A DNA stretch of 64,000 nucleotides, taken from assembly GCF_038002605.1 (NCBI RefSeq), contig NZ_JBBOCT010000001.1, forward strand, positions 5,394,001-5,458,000, in the 5' to 3' direction. Under the pieces are notes generated by a model that saw only the letters and a list, made by a program, of their open reading frames with translations, searched no databases and was not told the DNA's origin. Made by a program: the position numbers and the translations under genes. Source of the DNA: Bacillus sp. FSL K6-3431. Its GTDB lineage: Bacteria > Bacillota > Bacilli > Bacillales > Bacillaceae_C. Positions 36,642-45,070 of this stretch are shown in pieces (the first letter of the stretch is position 1; every line of letters starts with the position of its first letter).

Positions 36642-38123
36642 ATGAAACACCGACCAAGTTATCATTACACACGTAAAAAGGACTATATGGGTGATATTTG
36701 TGCTCCCATCTATTTCAATGGAGAATACCATGCTTTTTACCAAACTTCTCCGGGTTCTGAGGGGTATGGGTACATGCCGTGGGCACATGTAACTTCACAT
36801 GATCTGCTGCACTGGGAGGATAAGGGGATTGCCCTGTTTCCGGACAAATCCCGCGGTGAGACCGCGTGTTTCTGTGGATGTAGTTATATCAAAGACGGGA
36901 AAGTAGAACTGCTTTACACGAGTGTTGGACCTAGCCGACCGGCCCTTCACGGCTGTGAACAGTGGGTTGCCACTACTGAAGACATGGTTACCTGGAGACA
37001 GATACCTGAAAACCCAGTCATTGACATGTCTATCCACGAATTTAAAGTTACCGAATGGCGTGACCCCTTTGTGTTCCGTTACCGTGGTGAGAATCTAATG
37101 GTTGCGAATGCAATCGTTGACGACCTGTTCGGCTCGATACTTATCTACCGATCGAAAGATATGCGCAATTGGGAATATCTAAATGTATTTCTCAGAAACC
37201 CTATCCCGGTGACATATGAATGTCCGGCAGTCTATGTGTTCGGCGATAAGCTAGTTTTACGTCGCGGTGTATTACCTTATAAAAATAACATCCACGTTGT
37301 GGGGACCCTAAACGACGATTACTCCTTCAACCAGATAACACACGACCGCGACGTAACCCCAGTTGATTATGGGATTTTTGATGACATTAATTTGCTATAT
37401 GATATGGATGGCCGCTGTATAACATTTTCTCATTGTCCAGATAAAATTCAACTTTATGGCGATGTTTTAGACGATCGTTTTATTGGTACCCTTTCCGCTC
37501 GCGAAATTAGCCTTAGGGAGGATAACCGTCTGATCATAAAGCCCCTTCGAGAGTTTGAGAGTTTGAGAAGTAGTGAAGCGGAGTCCGTAAGGTTGGAGAA
37601 TTTTAGCGGAAACTATGAATTCAAAACGAAGAGTACAACTTTTGAAATGTGTGCATCAATAAAGGCGGAAGAGGAATTTACCATTCGCATACTAGGAGCT
37701 ACTGACACCCCAGAACATACGGATATCCACTTCAACCCACAAAAAGGGACCTATTGCCTGGACTTAACGGAATCAACCATGTTGAAAACCAACACCAATC
37801 CAGTTAAAAATTGGTTGGAATTTCAGGATTTTCCGCCACTAAGTAAACAGGAACCAAATGGAATCATTACTGATCCAATTAAAGGCTGGTACGATAAAAA
37901 GGACACCGGCAAATGTGACATCACCGTTATGGTTGACCACTCGTTTATAGAGATATTTGTTAACGACACCTCAGCTCTGACTGCTTATGCGTTTCCTTTT
38001 AGTGATGATATCGGAAAAATTGAGTTTATTGCGAACAATGTCGCTAACGCTCAATTCGATATATACACGATGTCCCTGAAGAACGCCACAGCTGATAAGA
38101 AGGACGTTGTAATAAGTAAATAA
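36642..38123 (+). CDS. Divergent GH32-like beta-fructosidase, copy 1
   Basis: A 493-residue cytoplasmic protein (no signal peptide) with the GH32 five-bladed propeller and a C-terminal beta-sandwich (SFIEIFVNDTSALTAYAF). It aligns with GH32 from RPxYHxT to IYFNGEYHxFYQ, but the WMNDPNG nucleophile motif reads YMGDICA: the Asp (residue 18) stays, while Asn, Pro, Asn and Gly are lost. The stabiliser Asp (EWRDPFVFR) and the acid/base Glu (TYECPAVY) are intact. The ribosome binding site is weak. It probably cleaves an imported fructosyl or related glycoside; the substrate is unknown. Confidence 0.85.
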   Translation: MKHRPSYHYTRKKDYMGDICAPIYFNGEYHAFYQTSPGSEGYGYMPWAHVTSHDLLHWEDKGIALFPDKSRGETACFCGCSYIKDGKVELLYTSVGPSRPALHGCEQWVATTEDMVTWRQIPENPVIDMSIHEFKVTEWRDPFVFRYRGENLMVANAIVDDLFGSILIYRSKDMRNWEYLNVFLRNPIPVTYECPAVYVFGDKLVLRRGVLPYKNNIHVVGTLNDDYSFNQITHDRDVTPVDYGIFDDINLLYDMDGRCITFSHCPDKIQLYGDVLDDRFIGTLSAREISLREDNRLIIKPLREFESLRSSEAESVRLENFSGNYEFKTKSTTFEMCASIKAEEEFTIRILGATDTPEHTDIHFNPQKGTYCLDLTESTMLKTNTNPVKNWLEFQDFPPLSKQEPNGIITDPIKGWYDKKDTGKCDITVMVDHSFIEIFVNDTSALTAYAFPFSDDIGKIEFIANNVANAQFDIYTMSLKNATADKKDVVISK

Positions 38124-38295
38124 ATAAATCATATCTATATTTTCCATATTGATTATAACATAAAACGCATCCAGTCATATCTATCTATTTATCTATCTAT
38201 CACAAGCTGATGTTTGCGGCGATAGGGGAGATTTACCGGCAATCTCTATGTCGTCAAAAGGAAATTAATAATTATAAAACATGGAGGTATTAACA
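38124..38295. repeat. Intergenic segment duplicated with the GH32 gene, with TATC microsatellite
   Basis: From about 38203 the sequence parallels the leader of copy 1 (agaagccgacgcttgcggcg versus acaagctgatgtttgcggcg, then tcgtcaaaa...gttaataa). The duplication unit therefore included the upstream DNA. A short run of TATC/TATT units lies at about 38176-38201. GGAGGTATTAACA forms a better ribosome binding site for copy 2. Confidence 0.55.
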
Positions 38296-39825
38296 ATGAA
38301 GCACAGACCAAGTTATCACTATACACGTAAAAAGGGCCATGTCGGCGATATTACTGCTCCAATCTATTTCAATGGCGAATATCATGTTTTTTATCAGACT
38401 CCCCCGGGATCCGATAAACATACTGGATACCAACCGTGGGCACGTATAACATCACAGGATTTACTGAACTGGGAAGATAAAGGGATCGCCCTGTTTCCTG
38501 ACACCTCCCGCGGTGAAACCTTGTGCTTCTCCGGGTGTAGCTATATTAAGGATGGGAAAGTAGAGCTGTTTTACACAAGTATTGGACCTAACCGGACGGC
38601 TTTTGATGGTAGTGAACAGTGGGTTGCTACTACTGAAGACATGATCACTTGGAAACAAATACCTGAGAATCCGGTCATTGATATGTCCATACACGACTTT
38701 AAAGTTACTGAATGGCGTGACCCCTTTGTATTCCGTTACGGCGGTGAAAATCTTATGATTGCGACAGCAATTGTTGAAGACCTGTATGCGGCGATACTTA
38801 TCTACCGATCGGAGGATATGCGAAACTGGGAATATATGAATGTATTTTACAAAGACCCTATCCCGGTCACATATGAGTGTCCGGCAGTCTATGTATTCGG
38901 TGATAAGCTTGTTTTACGTCGAGGTGTATTGCCTTTTAAAAACAATATCCATATTGTCGGGACTTTGAACGATGACTATTCCTTAAATCAGCTTACACAG
39001 TTTACACACGACCACGATATTAGGCCTGTTGATTACGGGGTTTTTGATGATATCAATATGCTATATGATGATGAGGGGCGTTGCATCACATTCTCCCATA
39101 ATCCGGATAAAATTCAACTTTTTGGCGATGTATTAGAAGATCGTTTTTTCTGCACCATTTCCGCTCGAGAAATCAGCATGGGGGAGAATAACCGACTGAT
39201 CATAAAGCCCCTACGAGAATTTGGGAATTTACGAAGCGGCAGTGCAGAGTCCGTAAGGCTGGAGAACTTTAGTGGAAATTATGATTTCAAAACAAAGAGT
39301 ACAACATTTGATTTGCGTGCATCAATAAAGAGTGAAGAGGAATTTACTATTCGCATACTAGGAGCTACTGACACCCCAGAACATACAGATATCATTTTCA
39401 ACCCACGTAAAGGGACCTATTCTTTGGACTTAACGAATTCAACCATATTGAAAACCAATACCAGGCATATCAAACGTTGGTTAGAATTCCATGACTCCCC
39501 ACCAATTAGTAATCTAAATCCGGTAGGAAGCACCAATGATCCGACTGTGGAGGGAATCATCACCGATCCAATCAAAGGCTGGTACGATAAAAAGGACAAC
39601 GGCATATGCGACATCACCGTTATGGTAGACAACTCATTTATAGAGATATTTGTTAACGACACCTCAGCTTTGACTGCTTATGCGTTCCCTTTTAGTGATG
39701 ATATTGGAAAAATTGAGTTTATTGCGAACAATGTAGCTAATGCTCAATTCGATGTATACAAGATGTCCCTGGAGAACGCTGTAGTAAGTAAGGAGAAGGA
39801 GAAGGCAGTAGTAGTAAATAAATAG
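38296..39825 (+). CDS. Divergent GH32-like beta-fructosidase, copy 2
   Basis: A 509-residue tandem paralogue of the preceding gene, similar over the whole length and clearly from a local duplication. The nucleophile motif reads HVGDITA (Asp18), with EWRDPFVFR and TYECPAVY intact. It carries about 14 extra residues near 415 (NPVGSTNDPTVEG) and a longer Lys/Glu-rich tail. ATG 38296 follows TGGAGG. Keeping two diverged intact copies suggests different linkages or chain lengths as substrates. No signal peptide, so it acts after import. Confidence 0.85.
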   Translation: MKHRPSYHYTRKKGHVGDITAPIYFNGEYHVFYQTPPGSDKHTGYQPWARITSQDLLNWEDKGIALFPDTSRGETLCFSGCSYIKDGKVELFYTSIGPNRTAFDGSEQWVATTEDMITWKQIPENPVIDMSIHDFKVTEWRDPFVFRYGGENLMIATAIVEDLYAAILIYRSEDMRNWEYMNVFYKDPIPVTYECPAVYVFGDKLVLRRGVLPFKNNIHIVGTLNDDYSLNQLTQFTHDHDIRPVDYGVFDDINMLYDDEGRCITFSHNPDKIQLFGDVLEDRFFCTISAREISMGENNRLIIKPLREFGNLRSGSAESVRLENFSGNYDFKTKSTTFDLRASIKSEEEFTIRILGATDTPEHTDIIFNPRKGTYSLDLTNSTILKTNTRHIKRWLEFHDSPPISNLNPVGSTNDPTVEGIITDPIKGWYDKKDNGICDITVMVDNSFIEIFVNDTSALTAYAFPFSDDIGKIEFIANNVANAQFDVYKMSLENAVVSKEKEKAVVVNK

Positions 39826-39901
39826 ATTACTAGAATAACAATGGACACAGGACTGGAATTGTATCCAGTCCCAAGTACAGAAGAGGAGGAGGTAATGATC
39901 T

Positions 39902-40291
39902 ATGGAAAAATTTAAAGTTTTGGGATTCGGTCATGTAGGAATCAGTGTACGAGATGTTGAAGAATCACGGAAGTTCTATGAAAATATTCTTGGTTTTCGA
40001 ACGGTGTGGGAACACTACGAAAATGGAAGTCTACTGTTTATCGGGAATCAGTCCTGCGTCATTGAGTTTATTGATGCGGAACGAAATAAGGTGGACGGGC
40101 TTAATGGACCCGTCAACCATTTATCAATTCTTGTAGACGATATAGAGGCTGCAGTGGCAGAACTTAAGAGTAAGGGCATTGTATTTGAAATAGATATAAC
40201 TCTAGACTCAAACCTATATCCAAATGGAGAAAAGTTCGCCATTTTTCGCGGGCTAGACGGGGAGCGCCTCCAGCTTGAGCAAATATTGTAG
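39902..40291 (+). CDS. VOC-superfamily (glyoxalase-like) protein
   Basis: A 129-residue single-chain vicinal-oxygen-chelate protein of two beta-alpha-beta-beta-beta repeats. Likely metal ligands are His in GHVGISV, Glu in VIEFID, His in VNHLSI and Glu in LQLEQ. It could be an epimerase, lyase or isomerase on a sugar-derived intermediate. It sits between the GH32 genes and the importer, in the same direction, so it is probably part of the pathway. An ATG at 39895 behind AGGAGGAGG opens a six-codon overlapping frame; the real ATG is 39902. Confidence 0.8.
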   Translation: MEKFKVLGFGHVGISVRDVEESRKFYENILGFRTVWEHYENGSLLFIGNQSCVIEFIDAERNKVDGLNGPVNHLSILVDDIEAAVAELKSKGIVFEIDITLDSNLYPNGEKFAIFRGLDGERLQLEQIL

Positions 40292-40488
40292 GATGAATGT
40301 CGAGCAAGGGAAATTTAGCCGCCCATAAGGCATATGGCCAAATTAGGGAAGAATGAAAAAACAATAAATAAAAACCTTTCTTAAGGAGAAGCAATTTAAA
40401 TTAGATTTATTTATAACCCGGGTAAACAGAATATTAATCAAACTAAAAGCGACTTTAAAGGCGCTTAATAAATAAAGGAGGGATTTGC

Positions 40489-41793
40489 ATGGAAAAATTT
40501 AAAAAATTTGGGTTCGTTTCTCTCATACTATTGTTTGTTTTTTCTATTGTTTTAACGGGTTGTTCTTCATCCACTGGTTCAAAAGTTGAAAAAGTTGGAG
40601 ATAGCGATAAAACAAGCATTACCATTTGGCATCCAATGACAGGTGTCCAGGGAGAAGGCATAGAAGCTGTCACCAAGTACTTTGAAGATAAAAATCCCGA
40701 TATTAAAGTAAATTTAGTGTATACGCCGGGTCATTCTGATGAAAATAAGAAGCTAACTGCTGCTATTGCCGGTGGCGAGGCTCCGGATGTTGTCTGGTTT
40801 GACCGTTTCAAGATTGCTCAATTTGCGAATCAAGAAGCATTCACTGATTTAACCGACATGGCGGATCGTGATGGTGTAAAAAAGGAAGATTTTTACGCTG
40901 ACGCATGGGATGAGGCGAGTTATAAAGAAAGACTTTTTGGTATTCCGACTACCGCGGATACTCGGATGTTGTTTTACAATAAGGATATATTTAAAAAGGC
41001 TGGATTAGATCCAGATAATCCTCCTAAAACAATTGATGAATTGACCGAAGCCGCAGATAAATTAATGATTAAAGAGGGGGACCGTTTCAAGCAAATTGGT
41101 TTTGTTCCATGGTATGGCGAAGCTGATCTAATGCTTTGGGCTATAAATTTCGGTGGTGAGATGTTTGACAAAAACGCAGGGAAACTGACAGCCAATAATC
41201 CGGAATTTGTCACTACCCTACAGTGGATGGTCGATTTCGGTGAAAAATATGGTGTTGAAAACTTTACTTCCTTTCAAGACTTTGAAATTGGAGGGCCACA
41301 AGAACCATTTATTGCAGAAAATCTTGCAATGTTTCCCAGTGGCAACTGGACTGTTTCCTCGATTGAAAAATACAAACCCAATTTAAATTATGGTGTTACG
41401 CCTATGCCAAACATTACAGGGGAAAATCCCAAAACGATGTTGGGGGGCTGGACCTGGGTTATTCCAAAAGGGGCAAAACATGAGGAAGCAGCATGGGAAT
41501 ATATTAAATTTGTTACAGGCCCAGAGGCAAGTAAAATGCAAATTGAAGTCAGTAATGAATTCTCTTCACGCCCTGATGTGAATATTGAGGTTTATTCCGA
41601 TGATCCAATCATGAAACAATTTGTTGAATCATTGGATCACGCGATTGCACGTCCTGTGACGACTCAAGGTCAACTGTTTCGGAATGGACAGAGGAATGCT
41701 GTTGACCAAGCGATACACGGCAATGGATCTCCAAAGGAACTCTTAGATAAGTATACGGATGAATTCAATAAAGCTCTGAAAAGAGATCAATAG
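40489..41793 (+). CDS. Sugar ABC transporter substrate-binding lipoprotein
   Basis: A 434-residue family-1 extracellular solute-binding protein. The signal peptide ends in the lipobox VLTGC (Cys about 25), anchoring it outside the membrane. The body has the MalE/UgpB pattern (TIWHPMTG, GGEAPDVVWF, GIPTTADTRMLFYNKD, GGWTWVIPKGAKHEEAAWEYIKF). It should deliver an oligosaccharide to the two permeases that follow. AAAGGAGGG lies before ATG 40489. Confidence 0.92.
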   Translation: MEKFKKFGFVSLILLFVFSIVLTGCSSSTGSKVEKVGDSDKTSITIWHPMTGVQGEGIEAVTKYFEDKNPDIKVNLVYTPGHSDENKKLTAAIAGGEAPDVVWFDRFKIAQFANQEAFTDLTDMADRDGVKKEDFYADAWDEASYKERLFGIPTTADTRMLFYNKDIFKKAGLDPDNPPKTIDELTEAADKLMIKEGDRFKQIGFVPWYGEADLMLWAINFGGEMFDKNAGKLTANNPEFVTTLQWMVDFGEKYGVENFTSFQDFEIGGPQEPFIAENLAMFPSGNWTVSSIEKYKPNLNYGVTPMPNITGENPKTMLGGWTWVIPKGAKHEEAAWEYIKFVTGPEASKMQIEVSNEFSSRPDVNIEVYSDDPIMKQFVESLDHAIARPVTTQGQLFRNGQRNAVDQAIHGNGSPKELLDKYTDEFNKALKRDQ

Positions 41794-41897
41794 ACAAGGG
41801 GGGGTACTTCCCCTTTGTTATTCCATCCCCATCTAATGATAGATTTTAGTAAATACGCTTTGAGGAGAATCACTGATCATATAAAGGAGGTTGAACA

Positions 41898-42839
41898 GTG
41901 GCACATGAAACGGGAGTGTCTAAAAATCGTCTAATAAATATACCGAAAAAGAAAATAAAGCCTTTAAAAAGGGAAAATGTTGTAGGATGGATGTTTGCCT
42001 TGCCTTGGGTGATTGGCCTGTTGGTCTTTTACGGCTATCCGTTATTTTCATCACTTTATTATAGCTTAACATCCTATAGTATTTTACAACCTGGAAAATT
42101 TGTTGGACTCGAAAACTATGTCACATTATTTAATGATGATCTGTTTTGGAAATCGATAAATAATACCGTCTATTTTGCGATTCTCTTTGTGCCGTTAAGT
42201 ATTATTTTTGGTATTGCTTTGGCAATGATGTTGAATCTGAATGTCAAAGGGATGTCGTATTATCGGACATTCTTTTTTTTACCAACCCTTGTTCCGCACG
42301 TTGCTTTAGCGGTGCTTTGGCTATGGTTGTTAGATCCGGAATTCGGCTTGGTTAATAATTTACTTGCGCAAGTGGGGATTTCGGGTCCACCATGGCTCGG
42401 TGGCCAGTATTGGTCGAAGCCGTCGCTCATTTTTATGTCGCTCTGGGGTATCGGTCAGGCGATCGTTATCTATTTGGCTGGCTTGAACGATATTTCTGAG
42501 GAATATTACGAAGCAGCAAAAGTTGACGGAGCGAACTGGTTTCAAACTACATTCCGAATTACGATACCGATGTTAACCCCAGTAATTTTTTACAATCTCG
42601 TCATGGGGGTCATCGGCGCGTTTCAACAATTCACCCTGCCTTATACGTTGACACAGGGATCGGGACAACCGGCGAATTCAATGAAGTTCTACGTGATGCA
42701 TTTGTATGATAATGGCTTTAATTATTTTCGCATGGGTTACGCGTCCGCAATGGCCTGGATTTTATTCATCATCATCATGGCCTGTACCGCCGTTATTTTC
42801 TTAACGGCCAAACGTTGGGTGCATTACCAAGGAAAATAG
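41898..42839 (+). CDS. Sugar ABC transporter permease 1 (MalF/UgpA type)
   Basis: A 313-residue protein with six membrane helices. The cytoplasmic EAA loop reads YYEAAKVDGANWFQTTFRIT (about 206-225), where the shared ATPase should dock. GTG 41898 follows AAAGGAGG. It is the first of the two permease subunits. No ATP-binding subunit is encoded in the island, so a shared MsmX-like ATPase elsewhere in the genome is expected. Confidence 0.93.
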   Translation: MAHETGVSKNRLINIPKKKIKPLKRENVVGWMFALPWVIGLLVFYGYPLFSSLYYSLTSYSILQPGKFVGLENYVTLFNDDLFWKSINNTVYFAILFVPLSIIFGIALAMMLNLNVKGMSYYRTFFFLPTLVPHVALAVLWLWLLDPEFGLVNNLLAQVGISGPPWLGGQYWSKPSLIFMSLWGIGQAIVIYLAGLNDISEEYYEAAKVDGANWFQTTFRITIPMLTPVIFYNLVMGVIGAFQQFTLPYTLTQGSGQPANSMKFYVMHLYDNGFNYFRMGYASAMAWILFIIIMACTAVIFLTAKRWVHYQGK

Positions 42840-42858
42840 AAAATAAGGAGGTTGTATC

Positions 42859-43692
42859 GTGATTTTAAGCAAAAATGCCATACAGAAACTTTTCACGCAT
42901 ATCGTGTTGATCGTTGCGTCGTTGTTTTTTTTGGTCCCGTTTTTCTGGATGTTGTCCACTTCTATGAAACCGTTAACGGAGCTTTTTTCCTATCCACCCA
43001 CATGGATTCCGGACGTTTTTGAGTGGAAAAACTATTCGAATGCGACAAAATATATCCCATTTTTTACCTACTTAAAAAACACTGGTGTGATTACGATTTT
43101 AAGCACCTTGGGAGCAATTTTATCCTGTCCGCTGGTTGCCTACAGTTTTGCAAAGCTTAATTGGAAGGGGCGGGACGTTTTATTCGTGTTGACGATAGCG
43201 GTCATGATGATTCCCATGCAGGTCACGATGATTCCGCTGTTCATTTTGTTTTATAAGATCGGTTTGGTAGGTACGTCGCTGCCCCTAATTATTCCTTCAT
43301 TTTTTGGGGTGCCGTTCTATATCTTTTTATTAAGGCAGTTCTTTATGGGACTTCCAAATGAATTAAGAGAATCGGCTAGAATTGATGGCGCCAATGAGTT
43401 TCGGATTTATTGGCAAATTATGCTCCCCTTGGCGAAACCAGCTGTATTAGCCGTTGGGTTATTCCAATTCATTGCTAGTTGGACGGATTTCATTGGTCCG
43501 CTGTTATATTTAACGAATTCTAATCAATATACGTTGTCATTAGGTCTGCAGGAGTTCCAGAGCCAGATGGGAACAGAATGGGGTATGATGATGGCAGTAG
43601 CGGTTATGATGACCTTACCTATTATCGTTCTGTTCTTCTTCATGCAGAAAACGTTTATCAGAGGAATTACCTTTAGCGGCATTAAAGGTTAG
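42859..43692 (+). CDS. Sugar ABC transporter permease 2 (MalG/UgpE type)
   Basis: A 277-residue permease with six membrane helices. The EAA motif reads ELRESARIDGANEFRIYWQI (about 168-187), and the ending GITFSGIKG is typical of MalG-type subunits. GTG 42859 follows AAGGAGG, 19 bases after permease 1. It completes the importer and is the last intact gene of the island. Confidence 0.93.
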   Translation: MILSKNAIQKLFTHIVLIVASLFFLVPFFWMLSTSMKPLTELFSYPPTWIPDVFEWKNYSNATKYIPFFTYLKNTGVITILSTLGAILSCPLVAYSFAKLNWKGRDVLFVLTIAVMMIPMQVTMIPLFILFYKIGLVGTSLPLIIPSFFGVPFYIFLLRQFFMGLPNELRESARIDGANEFRIYWQIMLPLAKPAVLAVGLFQFIASWTDFIGPLLYLTNSNQYTLSLGLQEFQSQMGTEWGMMMAVAVMMTLPIIVLFFFMQKTFIRGITFSGIKG

Positions 43693-43967
43693 TCCTTGGA
43701 CTTGGCTGAAAAGGCAGAAAAAACCCATTCAACAGGTTAAAGCTAATAAGACGAAATAAAATCTTTATAATCCAAACTGTAAGATCACTGCAACTGTATA
43801 TGAAGAGTTGCAAAATAATTATTAGCCGTATGAGTTCAAACGTGCCATACGGCATTAATTTGTAAAAAGGCATAAAACGATCAGTTCGACAAGACCAACT
43901 TTAAATAACCGAAAACTCTTGGTTTTTCTGTAGAAATTAATTACATAGGTTGGTATGCAACACTAAA

Positions 43968-44165
43968 TCAAACAGTTTTTTTAAGGGTCAAGTTTCTGTA
44001 TTCTACTGGACTTAAATAGTCATTGAACTATGCATCCGGATATTGTTGTACCAATGAACATAATCGAAAATTTCAAGTGCCAGTTGTTCAAGGGTGTGAA
44101 AGTATCTTCCGTTAATTAATTCTGTTTTTAAAATCTTAAATGTTGCTTCCGCCACTTCCCGAGAA
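43968..44165 (-). pseudogene. IS3-family transposase (OrfB) C-terminal remnant
   Basis: Minus-strand reading gives EVAEATFKILKTELING, RYFHTLEQLALEIFDYV and HWYNNIRMHSSM, then, after a one-base frameshift, YLSPVEYRNLTLKKTV and a stop. This is the characteristic end of IS3-type integrase-fold transposases. The 275 bases between permease 2 and this remnant contain no other recognised feature. Confidence 0.8.
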
Positions 44166-44352
44166 AATATTTAAAAGACTTATCATATATAGATCGGTCT
44201 ACAACATCCACATCTGATATATCATAAATTCTTTTTAACAATAGATACTTGGAATAGCCTGATTTTAGTTCATCGAGAAAAAATAAAATCAACGAGATCA
44301 TTTATTTGACGCAACAGATTATCTTTTGGGATAACCATATCGTAAAGTTCAT
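44166..44352 (-). pseudogene. IS1182-family transposase N-terminal remnant
   Basis: Minus-strand fragments YDMVIPKDNLLRQINDLV and KYLLLKRIYDISDVDVVDRS, with YDKSFKYF, match the start of IS1182 transposases, with frameshifts. The remnant joins directly to the IS3 remnant, giving a chimeric relic. It could come from the same lost element as the C-terminal IS1182 piece at 35.6-36.2 kb. Confidence 0.65.
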
Positions 44353-44460
44353 ATTAGCACTTAGATTCAATGATTCTTGAGATTGCAACATATGATTCAT
44401 CACTTTTATATTAGATAACCTTATTATAACCTGTTTTCTAAAAGATTGTTGGCTTTTGAA

Positions 44461-44630
44461 TAGAGGGAGGCTCTGAGCAGCCCGAATATACGTAGACTCC
44501 TGCGGGAGATGCGAGATAGGCAAGACCCCACAGGGCGCAGCCCGAGGAGGCTTGCCACTCGCCCGCGGAAAGCGAAGTGTATACGGGGCTGTTGGCAGAT
44601 AGCAACAATCTATGTGGAAACAGCCTTTTA
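44461..44630. repeat. G+C-rich palindromic bacillar repeat at the right island edge
   Basis: It contains CGTAGACTCCTGCGGGAG, CCACAGGGCGCAGCCCGAGG and CGCCCGCGGAAAGCGAAGTG, typical of dispersed noncoding Bacillus repeats. It shares the CTCCTGCGGG core with the 30.5 kb repeat. Nothing coding was found in the 440 bases from here to spoIIIAA apart from a terminator at about 44950. Confidence 0.65.
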
Positions 44631-44948
44631 TTTTAATGTTGAAAAATGCAAAGAAGGAGTTATAAAGAAAGGGCTAAAAGTAAGGCTTATTCTGTAAGTA
44701 TAAAATCAAACGAACATACAGAACAGGTGAAATTTCAAGAAAGCCAGTTTTTTTAGAAAATCTAAAAAACGCTATAAAATAGAGGCTAAAAATAGCAAAT
44801 TAAAACACAGCACGGGTATAATATTGCGAAAACTTCGGGTCTAATTGGCATGGAATTGCAAGGTGCCACGGCTATATTTACAGTAAATTTCAAAAGAATA
44901 TTAAAAAACTAATTGATTAACATAATGGGAAAATAGACAACAAAGGAT

Positions 44949-44998
44949 AAAAAGACGTCCAAAATTCATTTCTGAATTTTAGAGTCGTCTTTTTTTGT
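44949..44998. terminator. Hairpin terminator upstream of spoIIIAA
   Basis: AAAAGACG...AAAATTCA pairs with TGAATTTT...CGTCTTTT around a short loop, followed by a T-run. It isolates the spoIIIA operon from island transcription. Confidence 0.75.
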
Positions 44999-45008
44999 TT
45001 GATCATTC

Positions 45009-45041
45009 CTCATAATTTAAGCTTGACCGAATACATATTAG
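45009..45041 (+). promoter_or_regulatory. Possible SigE promoter of spoIIIAA
   Basis: TCATAATTT and, about 11-13 bases later, GAATACATATT resemble the SigE -35 and -10 elements. The known mother-cell expression of spoIIIA under SigE fits. The match is by eye only. Confidence 0.3.
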
Positions 45042-45070
45042 GTAGTGGATATGTACGGAGGAGGAACTGA

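Noticed and set aside
44509..44697. 62-codon plus-strand frame in the right palindromic repeat
   Set aside because: It is a translation of a dispersed noncoding G+C-rich repeat.
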